Under the pieces are notes generated by a model. It was given only the letters and a program-made list of their open reading frames with translations, ran no database searches and was not told where the DNA came from. Position numbers and translations under genes: made by a program. Source: Chelydra serpentina (lineage: Eukaryota > Chordata > Testudines > Chelydridae). From it: DNA of 64,000 nucleotides. This document shows, one piece after another, positions 12,023 through 23,497 of this stretch. The first letter of the stretch is position 1. Each line of letters begins with the position of its first letter. The stretch lies in the NCBI GenBank assembly GCA_037349315.1, contig JBAIAC010000042.1:1674001-1738000 (forward strand). Direction: 5' to 3'.

Positions 12023-12482
12023 ACTGGTGGCAGCGGCGAGACGTTCTGCACCCCGTGAACGGCGCTTCCTGCAGTAAGTAACTGGGGAGCAGTAGAACGA
12101 AGGGGTGCTAACGAGGACCAGGTGTGCTGAAGGCTCACGGAGGAGCGGTTTCGGGGAGCGGAGGAGCTACGCTTAACCCCTGGGAGTGTGTGTCCAGCGA
12201 GAAGGACTGTGCAATGATGGGGTCCCCCTGGGGACTGCAGTGAGCAGTCCCAGGGGCGGAGGAGCCTGCGGCTTGGCCCTGGGAGAGAGAAGGAATTTTG
12301 CAGTGACAGGGTTCCCCTGGGGGTGCCGTGAGTGGACCCAGGGGCGGAGGAGCTGCAGCTCGACCCTGGCAAAGAGGCAGTGACCTGGAGAAGGGCTGGC
12401 ACACTTGGGGTTCTTCCTGGAAACCGTGGGGAGCTAAGAGCACACAGGCCTGCGAGTCCACAGCAAACTTGGGAGCAGTGAA

Positions 12483-15400
12483 GTGGTGGCGTATCGCCTT
12501 CTCCTTAAGAAGAGCATTGTAACCCTGTGCAAAAAGAGAGGGATACCCATTGGAAAGCTCACTAAAGCCCAGTTAATCACACGGCTGGAGGAAGATGACC
12601 ATTCCAGGGAGCAGATTCCTGACCCCAATGGGGCTACAGCAGGATCTGGGAGCAGCTGGAGTGATAGCCTGGCATCCCCAAGAGTCTGGTCCCCAACCAG
12701 ACGGGGGTCTTCACGATCGGGTTCCCCAGCAGGGGATCGGAGACGGATGGGACTGGAGCTGAGTCCGAGAGAGCAAGAGGACGGTGAGAGACAGCAAGAG
12801 CCCGAGAAAGACCTACAGAAGAAGCAGCAGCGTGAACTTGCGGTGGTGGAACTGAGAGGCATAGGGGACTGGCCAGGGGTAAGTGGGGACAGATCCCGGG
12901 GTGCCAGCTCCGCAGGGAACCTCGATCCTAAATTGCTGCCCCTGGTTAAGGAGGGTGGGGATGTGGAGGCCCACCTCACTGCCTTGGAGCAGGCTGGTGA
13001 TTGGAACCAGGGAGACCCTGCGGAAAAGCCCCGGGATCTAACCCCCTTGCTGGGTCCCAAGGCCATAAACTCCACCAGCCAGAAGGGTGGGATGGTGGAC
13101 GGATTTCCACTCCTGGCCCTGGACTCAAGCCCTATGGACCCCCAGTGGAAGCGGAAGCTGATGGTCAATGGAGAGACATTCGGGGGGTGGCAAGACCCCG
13201 GGACAGAGAGAATTGTGGTCAGGCCCCGGGTGGTGCACCCCCACCAGCTGCTGGGGGGCTGTGTGACCTGGGTGAGGGTCCCAGGGACGGACCCATTTGC
13301 CCTGCCTATGGCCCAGATCCCTGTGCAGACCCAGGAGGGGTCGGGCTGGCTGGTGGTTGGGGGTCTCCAGGATATCAGCGGTGAGGTGCTGTTGGGGGGT
13401 GACTGTGTATCTTTGGGACAGGATCCAGGCACTGTAACGGCCGAGGATTTGAATTTGAACTCAGGAAACCAATTGGCTAAGAGGGAAATGGTCAGTGAAA
13501 ATGCAAATGACCTGGCTGGCAGGGGGGAGGAGCTGCCAGGCCCCGGTTACCTGCCTGCCTGTAACCAGACCCCTAGGGCGGGGTGGGTCAGAGAGATGCT
13601 CCCCACCCCCCTGCACACTGGAGGGGTGGCTCACGCTGGCTCTGATGCTGTTACCAAAGCAGCGAGCTCGCTGCCTGGCCCCACAGGGACAGCCAAGGCA
13701 GCGCTGAGCACCGGGGGAGCAGAGACCCCAGCTGAGGGGGGGGACACACAGGCAGGGCAGGACGGCTGCCAACCAGGCTTGCCTGGACCAGAGGTGCTGC
13801 CGGGAAGTGATTCCACGGCAGGGAGGGAGCCACCAGGGACAGGGCTCAGTGGGGCCGTGACCCCAGGCCTGGCCAGTGAGCTGCAGAGGGATCCCGCTTT
13901 GGAGAAGCTAAGGGAACTTGCTGGCCACAGCGCTGCAAACCCCCTTGGGGAAGACTGCAGAGACAGATCCCTGTGGGAGAAGGGATTCCTGTGCCGGGAA
14001 TGGGCTTCCCAAGGGGAAGTAGAACTGCGGGGAATCAGGAGGCAGCCGGTGGGGCACCCGAAGTATCATCACCGGCTATTATACCTGGTCCAGGGTAAGG
14101 GAGAAGATCCCTGGAGGTCCCTGCCCATCAGGGAGGAACCTTTCCAGAAGGTGGCTATGAATAGGGTGGGCCCCCTCAGCAGGGCAACCCAGTCGGGGAA
14201 GAAGTACATTCGGGTGGTGGTAGATTTTGCCACCCGCTACCCCGAGGCGGTGCCCTTATCCTCCATTGAAGCAGGCACCGTGGCGGATGCGCTGCTGACC
14301 ATTTTCAGCCGAGCGGGGTTCCCCAAGGAAGTCCTGACAGACCAAGGGTCCAACTTCATGTCGGCCCTGCTCCGGTGCTTGTGGGAGAAATGTGGGGTCC
14401 GGCACAGTTGGGCCTCAGCATATCATCCCCAGTGCAATGGGCTGGTGGAGAGAGTTCAGGGGACCATGAGGCTGATGCTGAAGACTTGCATCAATCAGCA
14501 TCCACAGGACTGGGACAAGTACCTGCCCCAACGATGGCACAAGGAAGTGCCCCAGGAATCACCAGGGGGCTTCCCTTTCAAGCTGTGGTATGGAAGGAGA
14601 GTAAGGGGACCCCTAGAACCGGTAAGGGACGATTGGGAGGAGAATGGGGAAGACCCCCTGATGGATCTCTCCCCTGAGATGGGAGCCCATCCTCCCATCA
14701 GGTGTCCCCCAGTCAGAGTAACTGGGAAAAGAGCCCAGAACCTGGAGAGAGAGGCCAAGGACAGGCTGGCTTTAGAGGTGAACCAGTCATTCAACAGCCC
14801 AGGGCTGGCCAAGGTGGAGGCGATCAGAGTTTGGCCTGTTCCCCAGACCAAGAAACAGGTCCAGGCCTTTAGCGGGATGGTGGGATACTACCAGAGGTTT
14901 GTACCCCCCTTTAGCTCCCTAGCTGCCCCCATCACAGAGCTAGGTAAGAAGGGGAAGCCAGACAAGGCAGTCTGGACCGAGCAGGGCCAGAGGACTCTCT
15001 GTGCGCTGAAGGAGGCTCTAATCCAGGGCCCAATAGATCGAGTAAACCCAGACTGGGCCAAGCCCTGTACAGTGTTCACCGAAGCCTCAGACACAGGGCT
15101 GGGCGCGGTGCTGATGCAGGCCTATGCGAAGGGGGAGAGACACCCCATCGGGTATCTGAGCAAGGAGCGACTGCCCTGGAGGCAGAACGGTCAGGCCATA
15201 GAGAAGGAATGCCTGGCCATGGGGCAGGCCCTTAAGAAGCAGCAGCCGGATCTATTTGGGTGGCGCTTTACGGGGTATGGTCACCATTCCGCCCCAACGT
15301 GGCTGCATCCAGGAAAAGGGGCCGATGCCGAGCAGCTGGTGACAGAGACACGTGGTCAGAGAGGGGACCAGATCAAGAGGGAGGCTCTTAACCAAGAGAG

Positions 15401-15617
15401 CCCGAACTACAGCCCTCCAGACTGGAGCGCTGGGAAAAGACCTGATCTCAGCTTGAACCCCAGGGGTTTTGGGATGGGAAGAGGGCACGGGCCGCATAAA
15501 CCTTCCCACATGCGGCCTGTGGGTGCCATCAAGCCCACCCAACCTAAGGGAGCCCGTGGAACTGGAACGGCCTGGTGTGACCAGGTTCGAACTTCCCCGT
15601 GTCACTGGCTAAAGTGA
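12483..15617 (+). pseudogene. Retrotransposon gag-pro-integrase-RNase H frame with shuffled order
   Basis: An uninterrupted frame of about 1044 codons. It has no ATG at its head: it opens at GTG codons after a stop at 12435. In order it holds a gag-like N-terminus (a SAP-like stretch around residues 10-35, then charged linkers); a retropepsin-like end near residues 258-311 (VLLGGDCVSL); an integrase at about 520-720; then, after the integrase, an RT connection plus RNase H remnant at about 775-940 (KKQVQAFSGMVGYYQRFVP, FTEASDTGLGAVL). The RT palm with its YxDD motif is missing. Ty3/gypsy elements normally run RT-RNase H-integrase, so the order is inverted. In the integrase the second Asp (620) and the Glu (656) keep the 35-residue spacing, but the first Asp position reads Asn (560, NRVGPL). 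The RNase H first Asp reads Glu (867). I infer an inactive, internally rearranged copy. Confidence 0.85.
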
Positions 15618-15650
15618 CCCCGCTCAGTTCGGTCTCGGAGGGGGGAGAGA

Positions 15651-16216
15651 TGTGACGAACTAGGACTGTAGTTAAGGTTTCCCTGAGTACTGTGTGGGTG
15701 CCTCAGTTTCCCCTATGCGGTGCTTGAGTATCTAGGTGGTGGGACAACGGTGCATGATTGTTACAAAGCCCTAGAAGGCAGAGGCCTGGACACAGAGAAT
15801 GGCTCTGTCTCCTGGCAACAGATGGCCCGGCCCCTTGCCCAGCAAAGGTGAGAGCTGAAGGTGTGAGAACAAAGGGATCAGGTGACCTCCTGGCCCGGGA
15901 AGCAGACAAAGGCGGAGGAGGGGCTGGAGAGTTGGAGTTTGAAGCTGGGCGGGAGAAGAGGGAGAGAGGCAGACAGGGTCTGGCCTCCCTGCCCCGGTTG
16001 GAGCTGTGGGGCGAAATGCAGGGAGCCCCAGGCTGGGGTCTAAGCTCCCTGCCCCCCGGAAGGGCCCGACTGAGGGGTCCTGGATGTACTGACAAGCTCT
16101 GGTTGGGCTGTGTTCCTGGCATCTCTAATAAACCTTCTGTTCTACTGACTGGCTGAGACTCCCAGTGAATCCGGGGAAGAGGGGTGCAGGGCCGGACTCC
16201 CCTATACTCCGTGACA
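15651..16216 (+). repeat. 3' LTR
   Basis: 566 bp, same ends as the 5' LTR and 99.5 % identical by eye, with its AATAAA near 16125. It is preceded by the polypurine tract at 15637-15650 and followed by the target duplication ATTAT. Confidence 0.92.
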
Positions 16217-16634
16217 ATTATCCAAGTCATTCATGAAAGTCTTGAATAGTACCAGACCCGGGACTGACCCCTGTAGGACCCCACTAGACAGCTGAGAAAT
16301 AAATAACACAGAATAATAAATGGGGGAGAGGGAATACAGCGCTTGCCTAAAAACATCTAGAACAGCCTTCTCTACTCTCGCGTTCCTATGTAGCACCGGT
16401 TGTTTTACTTAAGCAAAGACCTGTGTTCTAATCCCATTCTCCCGGATATGGCACTTCCTCAGTCTGTGACTCAGTTTCTCCATTGCAGTGGTGGGTTAAT
16501 GATTACGGTAAAGCCCACTGGATGTTTCCTGCGGGATGAAAGTCACACAGCCAAAGGAGATGACGCAATTCTCAGGGGCAGGTTTACCGAAAGCGGTGAG
16601 CGCTCACGCTGGAATGTAGCTCTTCTAGTCCCTG

Positions 16635-16975
16635 CACTGGGCTGGGACTGAGGAGATCCAGGTGCAGTTCCCAGCTCCGTTTCAGACTCACTGTGTGACC
16701 CTGGGCAAGTCACTGTGTCGCTCGCTCCGCGCCTCGGTTTCCCCATCTGTGACAAGGCAATCGTAACCCTTCATTTGTGATGACAGCCAGCTCTCGAAGA
16801 GCGCTGGGACTCCCGGTATTTTAAAAAGGAGGTAAATAGCCTCCCCCTCTTGTCAAAGATGGGGAAGTTGAGGCACAGAGAGCAGAAGCGACTTGGCGAA
16901 GGTCCCCGAGCAGGCCCAGGGCCAGGCCAACAATAGAATGCAGGTGTCCTGAGTCGCCACCCAGTGCACTGCTGA
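16635..16975. repeat. Two MIR-like CORE-SINEs in opposite orientation
   Basis: 16635-16770 (+) carries the classic MIR core and tail: gtgtgaccctgggcaagtca, cctcggtttccccatctgtg. 16855-16975 (-) is the inverse (gatggggaagttgaggcaca, gcagaagcgacttggcgaag). The stretch 16290-16634 holds nothing I can name. Confidence 0.7.
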
Positions 16976-17015
16976 GGCCGCACTGCTTAGATCATGAGCT
17001 TTTTTGGACTGGGAC

Positions 17016-17668
17016 CAGGGCCGTCCTTAGGATTTATGGGGCCCTACACAGTATTATTAAACTGGTGCCCCTATGCCGGGGCATTCAGCTCTGTGAATAC
17101 GGCCCCTGCCTTCTGCCTAGCAAGGAGACTGCAGCGCGGTCCGGGGTGTGCGGGAGCCGACCCACTCTTACCTGCTGTCCTGGTCATAGGCACGGACTCC
17201 GTAGGTACGTGCTCCGGGGCTGGAGCACCCACGGGGAAAATTCTGTGGGTGCAGCGGCGCCAAGCTCCCCCCCCCCATCCCCCTCTCCCTGCACCACTCG
17301 CGCGCCAGCGGCCCCACACTTACCAACTCCTCCCACTCCCTCCCCTTGCTTCCGGAGCACCGGGAACAGCTGATCCGCAGAGTTCAAGCTCCGGGAGGGA
17401 GGGAGGAAGGGAGGAAGAGGAGCGGGGACGGGGCGTGCTCGGGGCGGGGAGGAGGCGGGGAAGAGGGGGTGGGGGTGGAGCAGGAGCAGGAAGAGGCGGG
17501 GCGAGGGCTTCGGGGAAGGGGTGGAGTGGGGGCGGGGCCTGGAGCATCGTGGGAGGTCGAGCACTCCCCGGCAAAATGAGAAGCCGGCGCCTAAGGTCCC
17601 AGTGGTGCCCCAAATATTTGGGTGCTCTATGCAGCTGCGTATGCTGCATATGTCTAAGAATGGCCCTA
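17016..17668. mobile_element. hAT-type element (CAGGGCCGTCC family) carrying a second hAT inside
   Basis: Outer termini CAGGGCCGTCCTTAG and CTAAGAATGGCCCTA, flanked by identical 8-bp duplications ACTGGGAC (17008-17015, 17669-17676). The target was the L2/MIR-like tail that begins the second 67-bp minisatellite. The body is interrupted by the CATAGG-family element at 17185-17595. A relative of the outer element lies at 31649-31910. Confidence 0.8.
17185..17595. mobile_element. hAT-type CATAGG family, copy 2 (nested)
   Basis: Starts CATAGGCACGGACTCC and ends GCCGGCGCCTAAG. The flanking octamers GTCCTGGT (17177-17184) and GTCCCAGT (17596-17603) match at six of eight positions. It shares the gtgctccggggctggagcac body with copy 1. 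It sits inside the outer element and is therefore younger. Confidence 0.75.
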
Positions 17669-17676
17669 ACTGGGAC

Positions 17677-18110
17677 TGTCTCTCCCTGTGTGTCTGTGCA
17701 GCACCCGGCACAACGGGGCCCTGATCTCAGCTAGGGCAGGGACTGTCTCTCCCTGTGTGTCTGTGCAGCGCCCAGCACAACGGGGCCCTGATCTCAGCTG
17801 GGGCAGGGACTGTCTCTCGCTGTGTGTCTGTGCAGCGCCCGGCACAACGGGGCCCTGATCTCAGCTGGGGCAGGGACTGTCTCTCGCTGTGTGTCTGTGC
17901 AGCGCCCGGCACAACGGGGCCTGATCTCAGCTGGGGCAGGGACTGTCTCTCCCTGTGTGTCTGTGCAGCACCCGGCACAACGGGCTCTGATCTCAGCTAG
18001 GGCAGGGACTGTCTCTCGCTGTGTGTCTGGGCAGCGCCCGGCACAACGGGGCTCTGATCTCAGCTGGGGCAGGGACTGTCTCTCACTGTGGGTCTGGGCA
18101 GTGCACGTTG
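17677..18110 (+). repeat. 67-bp minisatellite, locus 2 (about 6.5 copies)
   Basis: Same unit and orientation as at 10.0 kb (gggactgtctctccctgtgt...cccggcacaacggggccctg). It begins right at the hAT target duplication. Confidence 0.9.
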
Positions 18111-18218
18111 TGTCCATCTCCTGACACCCCCGCCCCCACTTGGTAGTGACTCAGGCACAGTTTCCCTGCCCCCGTAGCTAGTAGCCTGGCTTAAAAACCA
18201 GGCCCAAGCCCGCCTCAA

Positions 18219-19130
18219 TGTAGAGAGAAATCTCTGTATTAAGTATCTCTATGAATCTTTATGATGTTGTATTGTGTGTTACATTGTGTTACTTTGTATT
18301 TCATATGACTTGGCATTGTGCCTCTCTATTTTCATACAACTTTGTATGAAAATCCCCATTTTGTATTAGATCCCTATATAGAAAACTTTGTATTAGATGT
18401 TCTAGCCCCTAAGGATAGTATAGTTAAAGTAGAAGAAACATGTTTCTGTTTGCTAGTAGGATAAGATCTTCCCCCCACTCTGTAATCAATTGCCCTGTTG
18501 ACTGAACGAGGTGTGAATGAGTGAGGCTTGGAAGAAACCCACCTCCAGACACTGCAACAGTTGGAGAGGGGATGGGAGCCAGATCAAAGAACAATCAAGT
18601 GGCAAAGAAGAGCAGACATACTGAGGGCCCTGGGGATTAGAAGCAAGCACCTTCTTTCGGTAACACCCTCTTTGAGCAGCCTGGGGACAACACCCAGAGA
18701 AAAGCAGCACAAAGACCAACAGACACAGACCCAGAGTTTGAATCTGGAGTGGATTTGCATAAGAGGGAAGCTGCTATAAAAGTGAGGTGTCTTGCAGAAG
18801 GACCCCGGGTCTCGTCTTGTCACCATCGGAGCATCGATCCGGATCGGCAGAAGCCCGGCTCCACCCCTCCCCCATCTAACTCACCTGGCCAGTGCAGTTA
18901 AGGGGAGCAACCAGTTGGTAACAACAGCAAGACGGAGTGTGTGTGTGTTTGTGTATGTGTGAGTGCATGAGTGTGATATATATAGATATATCATATGCAT
19001 ATGCTAGAGTATTGATTGATACCTGTATTACTAATAAATGTAGCGTTTTGCCTTAATCCCCTTGAAAAGATCCTGCATAGTACTTTGAGTACAACATCAA
19101 ACCCAAATCGGCACTTTTCAGCACACAAAA
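18219..19130 (+). mobile_element. Solo LTR-like element
   Basis: Non-coding, AT-richer than its surroundings. It has an LTR-like layout: a TATA box in gctgctataaaagtgagg (about 18775), then a polyadenylation signal ctaataaatg (about 19032) about 255 bp downstream. A short (GT)n and (TA)n tract lies between them. Exact ends and TSD were not resolved. The open frames inside are short. Nothing is recognised at 19131-19760. Confidence 0.5.
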
Positions 19131-19764
19131 ATTGGGGTTGGACATTTCCTCCCAGCCCCCGCGTTCACCCACCCTCCTGAGTGCTTCGTACCCCTGGGGG
19201 GAAATAAATCCGGCTTTGTTTGGAAGACGCTGGCTCTGTGTCTCTGCAAACTTTTGCTGTCATGGGCTTCAGCAGGGGAAGGGCCCAAACTCTGTGTCAT
19301 TAGCACAATGGCAGCCCCCTGGTCCTAAGCCTCGAGATCCAGCCGGAAAGCGGCTGGGCCGGGTGGTTCCTCCCGGCTCACCCGACTGCAGCCGCGTGGC
19401 CCCGGCCAATCCAGGTTTGCAACACGCCGGGCGACAGCAATTCAGGACCGGGCAGGTGGAAGGAGCAGAGGGACCGGTCACTCGGGCTCGGAGCAGGGCG
19501 GATATTTCGTTGTGAATCGGGGCCGGGGGCGAGACAAAGAGTTTAGCACAGAGATGGGCCAGCCAGCCAGTCGTGCGTGTGTGTCTGGCCCCTGCTTGAG
19601 GGAATCAGACCTGCCCTGTGCACGTGACGGACTGAATGAACGAATCCCCGCGTTAGGCTCACGGATCAGCCGCACCAGTGTCATTGCGCCTTTGCTTCGC
19701 CTGCGTCTTTTCTGTGATTTAGGAGCACGCTCGGGCACTCACATCTCTTGGGAGGCAGCACAAT

Positions 19765-19935
19765 CTAGTGGTAGCAGACAGGAGAGTCAGGACTCCTGGG
19801 TTCTGTCCCCAGCTCTGGGCAGGGAGTGGGGTCTAGTGGTTAGAGCAGGGAGGGCTGGGAGTCAGAACTCCTGGGTTCTCTCCCCAGCTCTGGAAGGGGA
19901 GTGGAGTCTAGTGGTTACGGGGGGGGGGGCTGGGA
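19765..19935 (+). repeat. MIR-like SINE head, tandem (2-3 copies)
   Basis: Units of about 74 bp: tctagtggttagagcaggg, ggagtcagaactcctgggtt, ccagctctgg. Ends in a G-run (19919-19929). Confidence 0.65.
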
Positions 19936-20042
19936 GTCACCTCCATTGACCCTTGCCAGCTGAACATCTCTCTCTCCCAAGTATGCTCACCTCCCCACAA
20001 ACCCACCCCACTGCTCTGAAATCCCATTGCCCCATTCCCGCT

Positions 20043-20167
20043 TAGGGTAACCAGACAGCAAATGTGAACAATCGGGACAGGGGGTGGGGGGTAATAGGAG
20101 CCCATATAAGGAAAAAGACCCAATAATCGGGATTGTCCCTATAAAATCGGGACATCTGGTCACCCTA
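20043..20167. mobile_element. TAGGGTGACCAGA hAT-type MITE, copy 2
   Basis: 125 bp, ends TAGGGTAACCAGA / TCTGGTCACCCTA, perfect 8-bp duplication TTCCCGCT on both sides (20035-20042, 20168-20175). Confidence 0.9.
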
Positions 20168-20175
20168 TTCCCGCT

Positions 20176-21560
20176 TCCCAGGGTGATGGATGTGCTAAGC
20201 GAGAGACTACATGTCCCATCAGCCCCTCCCTACTGCACATCCCCCTTCCCAGGTAAGAGGAAAGGTCCTGGGGGGTGGCCGGGCTCTATTGGGGGGGGGG
20301 GGAGCCCCAGGAAGTGTGGGCAGAGCCGCCCGTGGAACAGGCCATGCCTCTCCCTCGACCCCCGCCCCCCCCAGATCACAGCTGGTGCTGGTCTACATGG
20401 GGTTTTGTTTGTATGGGAGCAGCAGCGCCTGGGCAAGGAGACAGTACAGGGGGGTCCAAGGAGAGCCGCTGGGAAACCTGCAAGTGCTTCTTTGCAGGAA
20501 CAGAGACTTGACGGGCACCCCAGGCCCTAGGCCTTGTGGCCACCTAGTGCAGTGCAGCCTCTAACCCTAACAAGCGCCCCCCGGGGGAAGTGTGGTGCAT
20601 TGCAGCCGTGGTCAAGAGACAAGGAGCAGGGCAGGGCTGGGGTGCAAGGCCGCGGAAAGGAGCTGAGGGCAGTGGGTGGGGGAGTCAGGGGCACTGGAAT
20701 AGGGGGAGCCACGGGCCCCGCCCCTACCTCTCCTCTCCCCCCCGAGGCCCCGCCCCCCGGCCAGGCCGGCAGCTGGAGCCCAGGCAGCTGTGGGGAGCCG
20801 CGGACCCTCCAACTGCCCCTGGGGGGTGGGAACATGGGCGGGGGCTACCCTCAGGCTCCCCCTACCTCGGTCAGCTGGAGGGGCCCAGGCTCCCCAGCCC
20901 AGCTCTGGCTTCCATTGGGTGTAGGGCCCAGGGGGAAAAGAGGAGGGGCAGGGCCATGAAGGGGGCAGGAGCCCTGACCCCCCCTACTTTTTGGAAGGCT
21001 CCTCTGCCCCTGGCCCGTGGAGGCCCATTTTTCCAAGGCCAGCCCTGCTCTGGGGCTAGGCTTTGAACTCCCTGCCTCGACGGGGGTGGGGGATGCTCTC
21101 TTCTCCAGCCGTGGCTCCGGGAAACCCCTTCCCCCGACCCGACCCTGTTGGCTGCTGAGCAGGGGGTTCCCCGCGCTGTTTGGGCTCAGCAGATCGGGTC
21201 GCTCGTCTAGGTAGCCCTGTCCCCTGCCGTCCTTCCCCCTCCCCCACCTGCCACCCCAGCCCAGTGTCCCCAAACTACTGATCACCAATTCCCCACTGCA
21301 TCCGTCCCACTTACCTCCTCCAACCCCCCTTCCAAATCAAGCCCCCGCGACACAGGCAGCCCTCAGACAACTCGCGTCCCCTTTTGCATGGGGTGAGCTC
21401 AGCCCGGGTTAGACATTGGAGACGCAGACGTTTCTCTCTCCCACGAGAGTTGTGGGGTTGGGGTGGGGAGGGGAGCCGGGAGGAATCTCTGGGGGGACGC
21501 CCTGGTCTATCTGACACTGGTGTGTCAGATGAGGTGATTGTTCCACCCATCAGCCCAGCC
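20176..21560. other. GC-rich stretch without a supported gene
   Basis: Several frames are open (for example 20211-20564 + and 21311-21550 -), but none has a recognisable domain and splice support is weak. There is one good-looking donor CAG|GTAAGA (+, near 20254). A ZNF143-like promoter word ACTACATGTCCCATCAGC lies at about 20205-20223. Bases 20600-20690 are repeated with few changes at 35440-35530 (ggggtgcaaggccgcggaaa), so at least that part is repetitive. Confidence 0.4.
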
Positions 21561-21564
21561 CATC

Positions 21565-22195
21565 ATAGAATCATAGAATCGTAGGACAGGAAGGGACCTC
21601 GAGAGGTCATCTAGTCCAGTCCCGGCCCTCATGGCAGGACTAAGTATTATCTAGACCATCCCTGACAGGTGTTCATCCAACCTGCTCTTAAAAAACTCCA
21701 ATGATGAAGATTCCCTTCCCTAGGCAATTTATTCCAGTGCTTAACCACCCTGACAGTTACGAAGTTTTTCCTAATGTCCAACGTAAACCGCCCTTGCTAC
21801 AATTTAAGCCCATTGCTTCTTGTCCTATCCTCAGAGGTTAAGGAGAACAATTTCCCTCCCTCCTCCTTGTACCAACCTTTTATGTACTTGAAAACTGTTA
21901 CCATGTCCCCTCTCAGTCGTCTCTTCTCCAGACTAAACAAACCCAATTTTTTCAGTCTTCCCTCATAGGTCATGTTTTCTAAACCTTTCATCATTTTTGT
22001 TGCTCTTCTCCGGATTTTCTCCAATTTGGTCACATCTTTCCGGAAATGTGGCGCCCAGAACTGGATGCAATACTCCGGTTGAGGCCATGTCAGTGCGGAA
22101 GAATTAATTCTCGTGTCTTGCTTACAACACGCCTGCTAATACAGCCCAGAATGACGTTTGCTTTTTTTGCAACCGTGTTACATCTGGGTGCCAAC
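21565..22195 (-). mobile_element. CR1 LINE, minus
   Basis: Begins with the inverted CR1 end (catagaatcatagaatcgta) and runs through the reverse-transcriptase C-terminal text. The minus-strand frame at 22033-21797 (FSLEKRRLRGDMVTVFKYI) is the CR1 signature. Confidence 0.9.
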
Positions 22196-22244
22196 CCTCC
22201 AATGGCCTCGCTTGGAGAGGAGAGGCTATGGGCTCCAGTCTAGC

Positions 22245-22440
22245 CCCAGGGTGTAGGGAGCGGCTGGCTTACAGGACTGGGACACGGGGCCTTTCCCACT
22301 AGGGGGTCCCAGCTCCTATCTGGCCCTAGGGTGGGGGATTGGCTGGCTCAGCGGGGTGGGGAATGGGACACGGAGCCTTTCCCCTCTAGGGAACGCCAGT
22401 TCCAATCTGGTTTTCACCCCCGCGGGTGAAACAAGTGAGT
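22245..22440 (+). repeat. Dispersed 64-bp-family repeat (about 2 diverged units)
   Basis: Contains gggacacggggcctttccca and ggctggctcagcggggtggg, the text that forms the tandem array at 56.7-57.2 kb. Other single or double copies: 39343-39440, 40357-40500, 49985-50325 and, inverted, 58590-58690. Confidence 0.6.
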
Positions 22441-22680
22441 GGGTTCTCAGCGCTGTTCCTTGCAGATGATCACATCAGAAGGGACCGGCTCACGGATGGG
22501 CCCCAGTGACCGAGTGCACCTCTGCCCCCAGCAGGCAATGCCTGGAAGCGCGGTCAGGGGGGAGTGTGACCATTGCTGGCCGTACCCGTCCCTGCTCTGA
22601 GCTCCCAGCGCTGCCTGGCTCCTGCCCCGAACTCGCTCCACAGGGAGGAAATAAGCGAAATGACCTTACAGAGCAAGGAT

Positions 22681-22686
22681 TTTATT
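22681..22686 (-). terminator. Candidate polyadenylation signal of gene B
   Basis: AATAAA on the minus strand (ccaataaaatccttg), about 0.8 kb beyond the gene B stop codon. The intervening 3' UTR would include the MIR-head array at 23000-23450. Confidence 0.45.
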
Positions 22687-22999
22687 GGAAGCATTTAAAG
22701 CACCAGAAGCGAGGAGCAGAGAGAGACGCAGCCATCCTCCCCACCCCCACCCAGGCATCCCAGCAATACAAAGGCCCTGAGATCACAGACCATATCGTAA
22801 GGAGACGTTTTTGCGGGGGAGGAGGGGTGAAGCGATCCAGGCTGGGTGCGGGGAGATCAGCGAAATGGTGGATTGGAGGATGGGGATTTTACACAGGGAG
22901 GGCAATAAGCACCTACCCCCATCCACAGCTAAGCGCTGAGCAAAAGGTCTTGGAACAAAGCAATGGAGTGGCCCAGTCAGGGGCATGTGGTAAGATGAC

Positions 23000-23450
23000 A
23001 GGAGAGCGAGGGATAGAACCCATGAGTACAGAGTCCCAGGCCCCCCCGCTTTAACCACTAGACCCCACTCACCTCACAGAGCTTGGATTGAACCCAGGAG
23101 TCCTGGCCCCCATTCCCCTTCTAACCACTAGACCCTACTCACAGAGCTGGGACAGAACCCAGGAGTCCTGATCCCCATTCCCACCCTGCTCTAACCACTA
23201 GACCCCATTCCCCCCAGAGCTGGGATAGAAGCCCCCATTCTCTTGCTCCAATGATTAGACCCCACTCCCCGCAGAGAGCTGGGGATCGAACCCAGGAGTC
23301 CTGGCCCACCCCCACTCTAACCACTACACCCCACTCTTCTCCTGCAGCTGGGGATAGAACCCAGGAGTCCTGAGTCCCCTTCCCTTGCTGTCACACCTAA
23401 ACCAAACCCCCCAGAGCTGGGGACAGAACCCAGGTGTTCTGCCCTCCTCC
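23000..23450 (-). repeat. MIR-like SINE head, tandem array (about 6 copies)
   Basis: Units of about 70-75 bp, minus orientation, each with ggggtctagtggttagagc-like, ccaggactcctgggttc-like and ccagctctg-like parts. It lies in the presumed 3' UTR of gene B. Confidence 0.7.
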
Positions 23451-23497
23451 TGCCTTAGCTGCTAACCCTCACCAGCTTGCTCCTTAGGCCCTGTGGA

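Larger units (their letters stand above)
11457..16216 (+). mobile_element. Young Ty3/gypsy-like LTR retrotransposon, 4760 bp, intact ends and TSD
   Basis: Two 566-bp direct LTRs (TGTGAC...GTGACA) flank the body. A 5-bp target duplication ATTAT (11452-11456 and 16217-16221) marks the insertion, and the host text, a CR1, rejoins across it. The LTRs differ at only three positions (all transitions; about 0.5 %), so insertion was recent. A primer-binding-like tggtggcagcggcgag follows the 5' LTR, and a purine tract (ggaggggggagaga, 15637-15650) precedes the 3' LTR. The single long body frame is described separately. Confidence 0.92.
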
